From contig NZ_JAIXST010000050.1 of assembly GCF_027484545.1 (NCBI RefSeq), positions 1 to 48,177 on the forward strand: 48,177 nucleotides of DNA, written 5' to 3'. This stretch comes from Runella sp. GTDB lineage: Bacteria; Bacteroidota; Bacteroidia; Cytophagales; Spirosomataceae. This document shows positions 24,398 through 34,100 of the stretch, in pieces. The number at the start of each line of letters is the position of its first letter. Positions within the stretch are counted from its first letter, which is position 1. Made by a program: the position numbers and the translations under genes. The notes under the pieces are model-generated. The model saw only the letters and a program-made list of their open reading frames with translations. It did no database searches and was not told the origin of the DNA.

Positions 24398-25387
24398 ATG
24401 GGTAAAGAGAAGAAGTACCGTGTAGTTTCCATGTTTTCCGGAAGCGGAGGGTTAGATTTGGGTTTTTTGGCAACCAACCGTGCAGAAATAGTGTTGGCAA
24501 ATGACATCAATAAATACGCCTGTGAATCGTATGCTAAAAATATTGGAAATCATATTCTTTGTCAGGATATAAGAGAACTAAAAAATATGCCCCAGGCAGA
24601 TATAGTAATAGGAGGACCGCCTTGCCAGGGCTTTTCCACTGCCAATCCCAACAGGTCGTTTGATGATCCGCGAAACTGGCTTTTTAAAGAGTATGCCCGC
24701 ATTTTATCGGAATCCAATCCCACTATTTTCGTTATGGAAAATGTATCAGGGATGGTTACTCTGGAAAAGGGGGCTGTCCTTACAATGATTTTGCAAGAAC
24801 TTGAACATCAGGGATATAAGGTACAATACAAGATATTGAATGCGAAGGATTACGAAACAGCCCAAAGCAGAAGAAGAACGATCATTGTTGGAACAAAAAA
24901 AAACGTAACTTCTACCTATGACTATCCGCCGCCGGTGGTCAATCCGCCTTTGTTTGGACGATATAAAACGGTAGGTGACGTGCTGTTGAATAAACCCATA
25001 AATGGCAATAACTATAATCATGACATTGCAAAACTTTCTACTCTCAATGAGAATAGGATAAAATACATACCTCAAGGCGGTTCTATGAAAGACTGCCCAG
25101 TGGAATTACAAAATAACTCGGATTTAAAAAGAGCAATGAGAAGATTACATCTCAATGAGGTAAGTCCAACGATTGTCCACAATAACAATGACCATTACTA
25201 TCACCCAACCGAACACCGAAGAGTAACAATACGCGAAATGGCAAGAATACAGGGCTATCCTGATGATTATATTTTTTATGGGCCTAAAAGCGAGCAATCA
25301 AGACAGGTAGGTAACAGCGTGCCTGTCCCCTTTGCCTTTCATATCGCAACAAGCGTAATCAACTATTTGGATGAGACAGGGAAATAG
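24398..25387 (+). CDS. DNA (cytosine-5-)-methyltransferase, solitary
   Basis: The 329-residue enzyme transfers methyl groups from SAM to C5 of cytosine in a specific DNA site. Motif I is FSGSGGLDLGF (13-23), motif IV is GGPPCQGFS with catalytic Cys76, motif VI is ENVSG (114-118), motif VIII is QSRRR (156-160), and motifs IX-X include REMARIQGYPDD and QVGNSVPV near the end. The target-recognition region (about 190-260) is short. No restriction endonuclease or Vsr gene adjoins it. It is therefore an orphan methylase or the surviving half of a type II system. A 5' fragment of a near-identical gene lies about 1.9 kb upstream, and direct repeats B flank it. Confidence 0.95.
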   Translation: MGKEKKYRVVSMFSGSGGLDLGFLATNRAEIVLANDINKYACESYAKNIGNHILCQDIRELKNMPQADIVIGGPPCQGFSTANPNRSFDDPRNWLFKEYARILSESNPTIFVMENVSGMVTLEKGAVLTMILQELEHQGYKVQYKILNAKDYETAQSRRRTIIVGTKKNVTSTYDYPPPVVNPPLFGRYKTVGDVLLNKPINGNNYNHDIAKLSTLNENRIKYIPQGGSMKDCPVELQNNSDLKRAMRRLHLNEVSPTIVHNNNDHYYHPTEHRRVTIREMARIQGYPDDYIFYGPKSEQSRQVGNSVPVPFAFHIATSVINYLDETGK

Positions 25388-25400
25388 TCACTCAAGGCTT

Positions 25401-25460
25401 TTTTAAAGGAAATTTAGTACTGCCTCCCTGGCCCGATTTGGGGAAAGCAATTTTTCAAAC
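25401..25460 (+). repeat. Direct repeat B, copy 2
   Basis: TTTTAAAGGAAATTTAGTAC followed by GCCCGATTTGGGGAAAGC and ATTTTTCAAAC, matching the copy in front of the methyltransferase. It begins 13 bp after that gene's stop codon. Confidence 0.75.
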
Positions 25461-25544
25461 AGAGGGAAGACCATTCACCGCAATAAAATCATGGGGCCGT
25501 TGCCCCCCTCCTCATTTGTATAGTTATTTTTTCTTCAAATCCTC

Positions 25545-25552
25545 TACTTTTG
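25545..25552 (+). promoter_or_regulatory. Likely -7 promoter element for the M28 peptidase
   Basis: TACTTTTG matches the Bacteroidota TAnnTTTG element and lies 31 bp before the GTG start. No well-spaced -33 TTG is present, so only the -7 half is supported. Confidence 0.5.
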
Positions 25553-25583
25553 CAGTTGGATACCTACGCTCAAAACTTCCCAA

Positions 25584-27224
25584 GTGAAAAAACTGCTACT
25601 GCTTTTACTCCTGCCTTTCTTTGTTCATTCCCAGAAAGTTATCAACCGAAAGTTGCTGAAATCGTTGAATAAAATAGATTCCAACCAAATCAGAGCACAC
25701 GTTCAATTTTTAGCAGATGATAAGTTGAAAGGACGGTTGCCGGGACAGGAAGGGTATCAAATGGCGGTGGATTATGTGAGCGGTCAATTCAAATCCATGG
25801 GGTTGATTCCCGCAGACGAAGGAGGCGGATATACGCAGAAAGTGATTTTGAGAAAATCCATTCTGAAAAAAGACGCCTTGTCTCTTCGCATGAATTTGAA
25901 AAACGGAGAGACGAAAACCTTGGAATATGGCTCTGAGTATTTGATTTTTCCGCATCCCGAAAAGACTTCGGTTGATATTTCAGCGCCGATGGTGTTTGTA
26001 GGTGCCGGGTTTGACCGTCCCGAAATGGGCTTCAACGATTATGCCAACGTGGATGTAAAAGGTAAAATCGTGGTGGTGATGAAAAAAGTACCGGACAGTC
26101 TCGCCGCCAATGTAAAACTGCACCTCAATTATGCCGCTACGACGCAGGAATACGCCATAAAACACGGAGCGATTGGAATTTTGACCTGCAATTATATGAC
26201 GACCACGACGCAGTTTAAGGCTCAGGCCAACACCATGACTTCTACCGGACAAAATGCTTCGATGGACGACCATGGAAAAGTGGTTGGGTCGATAACGCAC
26301 CGAGGATTGCCTCTGCAAATTTCCGGTTCCATCTCCATCAAAATGCTGAGTGACTTGATGAAGGCCGAAGGACTGGATTTTGAAAAAATTGGGGATAAAA
26401 TGGATAAGGGAGAAAACGTGAGTGCCTACCTTTCTTCCACTCTTCAAGCAAGCTATGGTACTCAGCATGAAGATATTATAAGTTACAATTTGATAGGAAA
26501 AATTGAAGGAAGCGATGCCGAATTGAAAAATGAATACGTGGTTCATACGGCTCATTTAGACCATTTGGGAATCGGGAAAGCAGTGGAAGGGGATTCAATT
26601 TATAATGGTGCCCACGACAATGCGTCGGGGGTAGCGTGTGCCTTGGAAATGGCTCGAATGTACACCCGTTTGGAGAGAAAGCCGAAGCGCTCGGTATTGT
26701 TTGTCATCGTAACGGCCGAAGAAATGGGGCTTTTGGGATCGGCTTATTTTGCCGCGAATCCCACGGTTCCCAAGTCAGCGTTGGTTGCGGATGTCAATAC
26801 CGATATGCCCACAATTATCGCTCCGTTGGAGTCGGTTTCGCCATTGGGAGCCGAGCACAGCAGTCTTCAGGAAGTGGTGAATCAGGCAACCAAAGCCTTG
26901 AAATTGGACGTGGAGCCCGACTTAGAGCCCAAAGAAGGACGTTTTGTGAGAAGCGATCAATACAGTTTTGTTCGGGCGGGCATTCCGGCGTTGCATATCA
27001 AATACGGCAGTAAAACCTCGTTGCCCAATTTCAATTTGTTGGAATCGGTCAAAAAATGGCGTGAAGCCACCTACCATAAGCCTGCGGATAACTTCAGCGG
27101 AGGCACTTTTTATTGGTCGGCCGGTCGAAAATATGCGCAACTCAATTTTTTAATTGGCTATTTAATTGCTCAAAATCCCCAACGTCCCACTTGGAAAAAG
27201 GGTGATTTTTTTGAAGTGAAATAA
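25584..27224 (+). CDS. Exported M28-family zinc aminopeptidase with PA-type insertion
   Basis: The 546-residue protein has an N-terminal signal peptide (MKKLLLLLLLPFFVHS). The middle region (about 130-250) is a protease-associated domain, as in bacterial M28 peptidases (KGKIVVVMKKVPDSLAANVK, AIKHGAIGILT). The di-zinc site is HLDHLG (324-329), NGAHDNASG (341-349, Asp345), TAEEMGLLGS (Glu379/380) and DVNTDMP (Asp407), with a C-terminal histidine expected near IPALHIKYG. It likely trims peptides in the periplasm or outside the cell. Translation starts at GTG (25584); there is no in-frame ATG before the signal peptide. Confidence 0.92.
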   Translation: MKKLLLLLLLPFFVHSQKVINRKLLKSLNKIDSNQIRAHVQFLADDKLKGRLPGQEGYQMAVDYVSGQFKSMGLIPADEGGGYTQKVILRKSILKKDALSLRMNLKNGETKTLEYGSEYLIFPHPEKTSVDISAPMVFVGAGFDRPEMGFNDYANVDVKGKIVVVMKKVPDSLAANVKLHLNYAATTQEYAIKHGAIGILTCNYMTTTTQFKAQANTMTSTGQNASMDDHGKVVGSITHRGLPLQISGSISIKMLSDLMKAEGLDFEKIGDKMDKGENVSAYLSSTLQASYGTQHEDIISYNLIGKIEGSDAELKNEYVVHTAHLDHLGIGKAVEGDSIYNGAHDNASGVACALEMARMYTRLERKPKRSVLFVIVTAEEMGLLGSAYFAANPTVPKSALVADVNTDMPTIIAPLESVSPLGAEHSSLQEVVNQATKALKLDVEPDLEPKEGRFVRSDQYSFVRAGIPALHIKYGSKTSLPNFNLLESVKKWREATYHKPADNFSGGTFYWSAGRKYAQLNFLIGYLIAQNPQRPTWKKGDFFEVK

Positions 27225-27325
27225 GGTTTTTGAACCTTGTACTTTTTTAACATTTTTTAGAATTTAAAAATCAATATTTTCTTCAAAAAGGCGTTGTTAG
27301 TGTAAACTTATCCACTTTCAACGCC

Positions 27326-28501
27326 ATGAAACACACTTTTACATTCGTCTTCTTTGTATTTGCTATCAGCTCCTTCAGTCAAACAGAAAAAGGTAATTCA
27401 TTTATTTCAGGGAATATTTCAACGGGATATTCTGTTAATGCCTACCCAAAAGCAGCATTAACGAAATCCAATTACTTCTCATTTTCGACAGGAGTTTCGT
27501 ATGGAAAGTTTGTAAAAGATAACATTGTTTGGCGTAACTCTTTATACGGAGGGTTTGATCGTATTTTTAATCAGACAAACGATGGTTCGCAGGTAACTGC
27601 AACCATACTCCCCACAACCGTTTCACTCAGTTCGGTAGGGCTCTATTATTTTGGAAAAGACCGCTGGAGGGGTTTTGTAGGCGGAGGAATAAATTTCAAT
27701 GGGAATTTTAACAAAACAAAAAATACGAGAACGGAGAGTTCTTTTCCGTATGATTATACCCAAAAACGGTCAAATTTTACAATAAAGCCTCTTTTTGAAG
27801 TGGGTGCTCTGTATTTTTTCAATAAACATCTGGCGTTAGAAGTATCGACGATTACTAATTCATTTCCCATCAATACTGCTTCGTTTTATGCAGGTTTAAT
27901 CTATTGGATTAAACCTACTTCTTTTGAAATAGAGCCCAAAGAGCTAACGGCTTTAAAAAAAGGAGGTTGGGTGCTTGGGGGAGGTTTTGATATAAATGGG
28001 TCTTTATTTAAAAATACGAATCCGAATTATTCAAATACTGCACAGGATACTGAAAATGAAGGGTCAGTTAATGTTCAAATCGGAAAATTTGTAAAAGACA
28101 GAACAAGGGTAGGGGTGTATTTAGGTTATTCCACCCGTAAGGGTATCAACACGTATAACAATGGTCAGAAAAATGAAAATTACTTCACTAATTACACTAT
28201 AGGTCTTTATTCGAGAAAGTACCTTGTGCCGGCTCGCTTTACTCCTTATATCGGGTTTCAGTTGAATTATGGCAGAGCCGAGTCCAAACAAATCGTCAAC
28301 AATTCAAACACGGGTTTTTCACAGAGCAATAACTATAGCTTAGGACCGAGTCTTGGATTAGCTTATATCATCAGCAATCATTTTTTGGTGGAAGCTCAAC
28401 TTGCTGAACTTAATTTGACGCATACGGCGGAATCAAAAACATGGGGTGCCAATTTAAACGGAGCCCTTCGGTCTAACTTTAGTTTGTTATACGTATTTTA
28501 A
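27326..28501 (+). CDS. Predicted outer-membrane beta-barrel protein with internal duplication
   Basis: The 391-residue protein has a signal peptide (MKHTFTFVFFVFAISSFS) and alternating amphipathic strands rich in aromatic and glycine residues. It ends in LLYVF, a C-terminal aromatic residue as in barrel proteins. The two halves are similar: GKFVKDNIVWRNSLYGGFDR (about 61-80) and GKFVKDRTRVGVYLGYSTRK (about 253-272), each preceded by a strand with a GxS/GxF pattern. It looks like two repeats of an OmpW-like or porin-family unit. No family can be named. It ends 5 bp before the convergent aminotransferase stop. Confidence 0.72.
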   Translation: MKHTFTFVFFVFAISSFSQTEKGNSFISGNISTGYSVNAYPKAALTKSNYFSFSTGVSYGKFVKDNIVWRNSLYGGFDRIFNQTNDGSQVTATILPTTVSLSSVGLYYFGKDRWRGFVGGGINFNGNFNKTKNTRTESSFPYDYTQKRSNFTIKPLFEVGALYFFNKHLALEVSTITNSFPINTASFYAGLIYWIKPTSFEIEPKELTALKKGGWVLGGGFDINGSLFKNTNPNYSNTAQDTENEGSVNVQIGKFVKDRTRVGVYLGYSTRKGINTYNNGQKNENYFTNYTIGLYSRKYLVPARFTPYIGFQLNYGRAESKQIVNNSNTGFSQSNNYSLGPSLGLAYIISNHFLVEAQLAELNLTHTAESKTWGANLNGALRSNFSLLYVF

Positions 28502-28506
28502 TAACA

Positions 28507-29763
28507 TTACGCCAATTCCTTCAACGCCTTCACAAACGTATCCAATTCCTCGGTAGTGGTAAATAAATGCGGGGTCACGCGTACGCCGTGGACGTTGGCG
28601 TAGTCAATAGCGACGGTCCAGATTTTGTACTTGTCCATGAGGGTTTTGGCAAGGTCGGCGGGTTTGAGTTTGGTGACACCCACGTTGGCGATGGCTCCGT
28701 GGCGTTTGGGGTCGGCAGGTGTATTGACCACAATGCCCGGATGGTTTCTGACCTGTGCCGTCCAGTAGCTTTGCAGATAGCGAAGACGCGCTTCTTTGCG
28801 TTGAATGCCGATTTTTTGGTGGAACTTGATGGCATCCGCCAACGCTAAGTCCGTGTGAACGGGGTGTGTGCCCGTATGGTTCAACTTGCGAATATCATCG
28901 TCAGGATGGCCTGTTTCACCTATTAATGGCCAAATTTGCTTGGTTTTGTCTTTTTTGACGTACAACAAACCCGCACCCAACGGACACCCCAACCATTTGT
29001 GCAAGCTGCTTCCGTAATAATCGCAGTGCAGGTCAGGAATCTTAAAATCAAAATGACCTACGGCGTGGGCACCATCTACCATAACTTCCACTCCTTTGGC
29101 ATGAGCCATGTCGGCGATTTTTTGCACTGGCAAAATATGCCCCGTCACGTTGATGATATGACACACCATCAACAGTCGTGTTTTGGGCGTAATGGCTTGC
29201 GCGTACAGTTCCACAATTTCCTCGTCCGATGTGGGATGATTGGGGATGGAAATGATTTTATTGACAATTCCGTAGCGACGCGCCTGCTGTTTGAACATAT
29301 CCACCATGGCACCGTAATCCTGCATGGCCATGATGGCTTCATCACCCGCTTTCCAGTCCATTCCCGAAATGATGGTATCCAATGACTCGGTGGTATTTCG
29401 GGTAATGACCACTTCTTCGTGCGACGCTCCGACCAATTCCGCCAATTGTTTCCGTACCTCCAATTTATCATCAAACTGCCGCGTTCGCATGTAGTATGAC
29501 GAAATGGGATTAATGTCACGAATGTGCTGAATAAAGGATTCCAACACCTCATTGGATGCCAATACATAATAGCCGTTTTCGAGATGAATAAAATCCTTCG
29601 TTACCGTAAATCCTTTGCGTAATTCTGACCAAAATGCCTCGTTTTGAGCTACTTCCTCGGGTGTTTGTGAGGTGATGGAAGGAAGCAGCGAATCTAAGTT
29701 TATGTTTGGTATCGTGGCCAGTCCGGTCAGTGATTGGAGAAATTGACGTTTGTTGAGAAGCAT
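28507..29763 (-). CDS. Class-V aminotransferase-fold PLP enzyme (isopenicillin-N-epimerase-like)
   Basis: The 418-residue protein has the fold-type I PLP core. The Schiff-base lysine is in YYGSSLHKWLGCPLGAGLLY, and the PLP-stacking and aspartate residues are in MVDGAHAVGHF. TRNTTESLDTIISG (about 124-137) is the phosphate-contact region. The sequence belongs to the CsdB/isopenicillin-N-epimerase-like class-V branch, not the classical cysteine desulfurases, since no catalytic-cysteine loop is obvious. A 24-residue N-terminus (NKRQFLQSLTGLATIPNINL) looks like a Tat-type export signal, unusual for a PLP enzyme; the function is open. Confidence 0.86.
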   Translation of the reverse strand: MLLNKRQFLQSLTGLATIPNINLDSLLPSITSQTPEEVAQNEAFWSELRKGFTVTKDFIHLENGYYVLASNEVLESFIQHIRDINPISSYYMRTRQFDDKLEVRKQLAELVGASHEEVVITRNTTESLDTIISGMDWKAGDEAIMAMQDYGAMVDMFKQQARRYGIVNKIISIPNHPTSDEEIVELYAQAITPKTRLLMVCHIINVTGHILPVQKIADMAHAKGVEVMVDGAHAVGHFDFKIPDLHCDYYGSSLHKWLGCPLGAGLLYVKKDKTKQIWPLIGETGHPDDDIRKLNHTGTHPVHTDLALADAIKFHQKIGIQRKEARLRYLQSYWTAQVRNHPGIVVNTPADPKRHGAIANVGVTKLKPADLAKTLMDKYKIWTVAIDYANVHGVRVTPHLFTTTEELDTFVKALKELA

Positions 29764-29860
29764 AAGGAGGTAAGGAATTGGTTGATGAAAGAGTCGGCAG
29801 TAAAAATAGAAAAATAAGGCGAAATTAGGTACGTCAACCCCAAAACCACCCTAAAATAAC

Positions 29861-29911
29861 AAAAAAACGGGCGACGTTCATGGGTAAAGTTCCCATTCCT
29901 GTCGCCCGTTT
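29861..29911 (-). terminator. Rho-independent terminator of the fasciclin gene
   Basis: Reading leftward, AAACGGGCGAC (29911-29901) pairs with GTCGCCCGTTT (29875-29865) and is followed by a run of seven T residues. The 11-bp GC-rich stem is the strongest terminator in this part of the window and lies 28 bp after the fasciclin stop. Confidence 0.9.
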
Positions 29912-29938
29912 GTGTCGGTTTGTTTGATTAGTCCCTGA

Positions 29939-30457
29939 TTACTTTGGCAATAACACCGAATCAATCACGTGAATAACGCCGTTGCTGCCTTTCAAATCAG
30001 TAGCTGTCACGATTGCCTTTGCACCTTTTTCGTCGGTCAAAATCACTTTTCCACCTTCAATCGAAGCAGTTAATTTACCGCCCGCTACGGTTGTCAATAC
30101 AACTTTCCCCATGCCTCCTTTGATGGCGGCTAACACTTTGGTGGCATCCAAATTTCCGGCTACTACGTGGTAAGTAAGAATACCCGCCAGTTTTGCCTTA
30201 TTTTCAGGCTTCAGCAACGTTTCTACCGTACCAGCGGGCAATTTCGCAAATGCTGCGTTGGTAGGTGCAAATACGGTAAAGGGGCCTGTTCCTTTTAGAG
30301 TTGTTACCAAATCAGCGGCTTTTACGGCGGCTACCAACGTGGTATGGTCAGCTGAACCGATGGCAATGTCAACCACGTCTTTTTTGTCCTGCGCCATGGC
30401 ACTTACGGCAACTAAGCTTACTGCAAAAGCGAAAATGGTGTTTTTGATGAATTTCAT
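29939..30457 (-). CDS. Exported fasciclin (FAS1) domain protein
   Basis: The 172-residue protein has a signal peptide (MKFIKNTIFAFAVSLVAVSAMA, then QDKKD) and one FAS1 domain. Family hallmarks are TLVAAVKAADLVTTLKGTGP, FTVFAPTNAAFAKLPAG, ILTYHVVAG and the terminal SNGVIHVIDSVLLPK. Such proteins are secreted adhesins or stress-induced cell-surface proteins in bacteria. It is monocistronic, with its own terminator and an inverted-repeat site in front. Confidence 0.93.
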   Translation of the reverse strand: MKFIKNTIFAFAVSLVAVSAMAQDKKDVVDIAIGSADHTTLVAAVKAADLVTTLKGTGPFTVFAPTNAAFAKLPAGTVETLLKPENKAKLAGILTYHVVAGNLDATKVLAAIKGGMGKVVLTTVAGGKLTASIEGGKVILTDEKGAKAIVTATDLKGSNGVIHVIDSVLLPK

Positions 30458-30480
30458 TTTTTGGTTTTTTAGTTTTGTTG

Positions 30481-30500
30481 ATAGTATAAAATGATACTAT
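30481..30500. promoter_or_regulatory. Palindrome upstream of the fasciclin gene
   Basis: ATAGTAT (30481-30487) and ATACTAT (30494-30500) form a perfect 7-bp inverted repeat separated by 6 bp, 24-43 bp upstream of the fasciclin ATG. Size and spacing fit an operator for a dimeric regulator, but it is A/T-rich and could be chance. Confidence 0.35.
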
Positions 30501-30683
30501 GTTTGATGAACAGGTTGTTTGCGCAATTGTTTTGTTCAGTTTTCTTAGCGCAAGAATTAAAAGCAGTAATTGAGTCACCCGGAATCTATATCGGTCGGCA
30601 AAAAGTAGGTCTCAATTCTCCCGATGCAGATATGATAGAAATCATTTATAAAGTCCTATCAAAAAAATATCTTTAAAAAAGAT

Positions 30684-30691
30684 TACTTTTG
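30684..30691 (+). promoter_or_regulatory. Possible -7 element before the metal-efflux operon
   Basis: TACTTTTG matches TAnnTTTG, only 4 bp before the GTG at 30696 and 10 bp before the ATG at 30702. A transcript from here would be nearly leaderless, so the match may be fortuitous, or translation may begin at the ATG. Confidence 0.4.
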
Positions 30692-30695
30692 CCCC

Positions 30696-31082
30696 GTGAA
30701 AATGTTTGTTTCAAGACTTTTGTTGATTATTTACCTGTTTTCAGCCACTGAGTTCAGTCAGTTGTTGAAGCTGCCGGTACTTGTTATTCATTTTCAGGAA
30801 CATCAGCAAAAGAACCCTTCCCTTTCGTTTTTTCAATTCCTCCATCATCACTACGCCATCAATCACGCAGACGACGGCGATACCGAAAGAGACAGTCAAC
30901 TTCCTTTTCGTTCGCACGACAATTGCAGTTCGTTTCAATTTCCTTTTTACTTCTTTCTGAGTTTTACGCCTTTATCACTAAGCGTCACCCTTCTCCCCGA
31001 AGAAAAACCTTCGTGTTATTCTGACGCTAATATTCTTGCGGCTCATCTTTCGGCTGTTTGGCAGCCCCCCCGAACCCTTTAA
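30696..31082 (+). CDS. Small exported protein of the metal-efflux operon
   Basis: The 128-residue protein has an N-terminal hydrophobic segment (SRLLLIIYLFSATEF) and then QLLKLPVLVIHFQEHQQKNP, SFFQFLHHHYAIN, a His/Asp-rich stretch (HHHYAINHADDGDTERDSQL) and LPFRSHDNCSS. Proteins with the same LLKLPVL..HF.EH...LSF..FL..HY layout regularly precede CusA/CzcA-type pumps in Bacteroidota. The His/Asp residues suggest metal binding, which is an inference. Start may be GTG at 30696 or ATG at 30702. The RND gene starts 86 bp downstream. Confidence 0.7.
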   Translation: MKMFVSRLLLIIYLFSATEFSQLLKLPVLVIHFQEHQQKNPSLSFFQFLHHHYAINHADDGDTERDSQLPFRSHDNCSSFQFPFYFFLSFTPLSLSVTLLPEEKPSCYSDANILAAHLSAVWQPPRTL

Positions 31083-31168
31083 TGGAACTTTTTTGAGCGG
31101 GCTATCCGCATTGTATCCTTCATCGGTTTCGATGAGGGTGTTCTATTGTTTCATTAAATACCATTTTC

Positions 31169-34100
31169 ATGTTAAATTCAATCATTGAGTTTTCCGTCAG
31201 GAATAAACTCATCATTGGGCTATTTGTCATTGCCCTCCTCGGCTACGGTACTTACGAAGTTACCAAACTCCCCATTGACGCCGTTCCCGACATTACCAAC
31301 AATCAGGTTCAGGTTATAACCATTGCTCCGTCTTTTGGGGCTACCGATATTGAACGTCTCATTACGTTTCCCATTGAGCAGGCCAACAGCAACATATCGG
31401 GAATGCACGAAATCCGTAGTTTTTCCAGATTTGGGTTGTCGCTCGTTACCATCGTTTTTGACGACGCAACTGATATTTACTGGGCACGCCAACAAGTAGC
31501 CGAGCGTTTGCAAAAAGTACAATCCGTTATTCCTCAAGGGGTTGGTGTACCTGAATTGGGCCCCGTTACGACGGGTTTGGGCGAAATTTACCAATACGTG
31601 GTACGCCCCAAAAACGGCTACGAAGGCAAATACAACGAAACCGACCTTCGTACCATTCAGGATTGGATTGTACGTCGGCAATTGTTGGGCGTAAAGGGCG
31701 TGGCCGAAGTCAGCAGTTTTGGTGGGAAACTCAAACAGTATTCCATCGAAGTGGACCCCGCAAAATTGCAGGCCAATAACATCACCATCAACGACGTTTT
31801 CAAAGCCCTCGAAAACAACAACCAAAACACGGGTGGCTCGTACATCGAAAAAGCTTCCACCGTTTTGTACATTAGAAGCGAAGGCTTGGTGGGTGGCATG
31901 GACGATATCAAAAACATTTCCATCAAAAGCTTCAGCGGTGGCACGCCCCTGTTTATTGGCGATGTAGCCGACGTAAAAATCGGTTTTGCCACTCGTTTTG
32001 GGGCCATGACCTACAACGACCAAGGCGAAGTAGCGGGTGCGGTGGTGATGATGTTGAAAGGCGCCAACAGCAGCGAGGTGATTAAAGTAGTGAAAGAGCG
32101 CATCGCCCAAATTCAGAAAACCCTGCCCGAAGGCGTAATCATCGAACCGTTTTTGGACAGAACCAAAATGGTGAACAACGCCATTGGCACCGTAGAAAAA
32201 AACCTCTTGGAAGGGGCGTTGATTGTCATTTTTGTGTTGGTGCTGTTTCTGGGAAATTTCCGAGCAGGACTTCTGGTGGCGTCGGTGATTCCGTTGGCGA
32301 TGTTGTTTGCCATTATTATGATGAACCTCTTCGGCGTCAGCGGCAATTTGATGAGCTTGGGGGCGCTGGATTTTGGGTTGATTGTGGATGGGGCCGTAAT
32401 TATTGTCGAAGCCGTCATGCACCAACTCTCTCACAATAAGAAATTTAGCGGCATTGCGCAGCTCAGTCAGCCGCAGATGGATGCCGAGGTAAATCAATCA
32501 GCGGGCAAGATGATGAATAGCGCTGTGTTTGGTCAAATCATCATTTTAGTGGTGTATCTGCCCATTTTTACCCTGCAAGGTATTGAAGGAAAAATGTTTA
32601 AGCCCATGGCGCAGACGGTGGCGTTTGCGTTGTTGGGGGCGTTTATCCTGTCGCTGACCTACATTCCAATGATGAGTGCGGTGTTTTTGAGCAAGAAAAT
32701 CAAACATGACCTCAACTTCTCGGACCGACTCATGGCCAAGGTAGAAAATGCCTATCAAATTGCGCTGAATAAAGTCGTTGGTTTTCCCAAAACGGTCTTA
32801 ATCGCTACCATTTCCCTTTTTGTTTTTGCGATTTTTGTGTTTTCAACTTTGGGCGGTGAGTTCATTCCTGCCCTCGAAGAAGGCGATTTTGCAGTGGACA
32901 CGCGAGTGCTGACGGGCAGTAACTTAACGACTACCATTGCCAATACCCAAAAAGCGGCTCATATTCTTAAAAGTCGTTTTCCCGAAGTAGAAAAAGTGGT
33001 GACCAAAATAGGCAGCGGCGAAGTTCCGACCGACCCCATGCCCATGGAAGCCAGCGATATGATGGTGATTTTGAAGGACAAAAGCGAATGGACTTCGGCA
33101 AAAACCTTTAACGAATTGGCCGAAAAAATGGGAACGGCCTTGGCCGAAATCCCTGGCGTAACGGCTGGTTTTCAGTATCCCGTTCAGATGCGTTTCAACG
33201 AACTGATGACGGGCGCACGACAAGACGTAGTTTGTAAGATTTTTGGGGAAGATTTAGACACCTTGGCGGCTTACGCCCATAAACTGGGCGGACTCATCAA
33301 CACCGTGGAAGGGGCAAAAAACCTGTACGTAGAGGCGGTATCGGGAATGCCGCAAATCATTATTAAGTACAACAGAAATACCATTGCCCAATACAATCTC
33401 AACATCGCCGACATCAATCGGGTAGTCAATACGGCTTTTGCCGGACAAAGCAGCGGAATGGTTTTTGAAGGTGAAAAACGCTTTGATTTGGTGGTGCGCC
33501 TCGGCGGTGAGCAAAAAAAGGACGTGACCGCCGTTCAAAACCTGCTGATTCCTACGCCACAAGGCACGCAAATTCCGCTGTATCAATTGGCCGACGTTCA
33601 AATCAAGGAAGGCCCCAATCAAATTCAGCGCGAAGATGCCAAACGCCGAATTGTGGTGGGTTTCAACGTTCGTGGCCGCGATGTGCAAACCATTGTCACC
33701 GAACTACAAGCCAAAGTAGATAAGCAAATTCGCTTTCCTGCGGGCTATTACGTGACCTACGGCGGGGCATTTGAAAACCTCAACGCCGCCAAAGAACGCC
33801 TGATGATTGCCGTACCTGTGTCGTTGATATTGATATTTTTATTGCTCTTTTTTGCCTTCAATTCGGTCAAACAGGGCTTGCTGATTTACTCGGCCATTCC
33901 GCTGTCGGCCATTGGCGGCATTTTGTTTTTGGCGATGCGCGGAATGCCGTTCAGCATCAGCGCAGGGGTGGGATTTATTGCGTTGTTTGGCGTAGCGGTG
34001 CTGAACGGTATTGTACTGATTGCAGAGTTTAACCGTCTCAAAGCAAGCGGATTAGATGATACAAAAAGCATTGTTCTGAACGGTACCAAAGTACGCCTTC

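Noticed and set aside
22693-25387. Type II restriction-modification pair made of the PIN protein and the methyltransferase
   Set aside because: The PIN gene is an RNase toxin with its own partner, on the opposite strand and separated by a repeat and an unrelated gene.
22570-25460. Integron gene-cassette array (attC sites)
   Set aside because: The repeats lack the GTTRRRY/RYYYAAC core pair and no integrase is present; genes also differ in orientation.
30491-30676. 61-codon frame between the fasciclin gene and the efflux operon
   Set aside because: Unusual composition, no signal for initiation and no family; the palindrome and an efflux-operon promoter occupy the same stretch.
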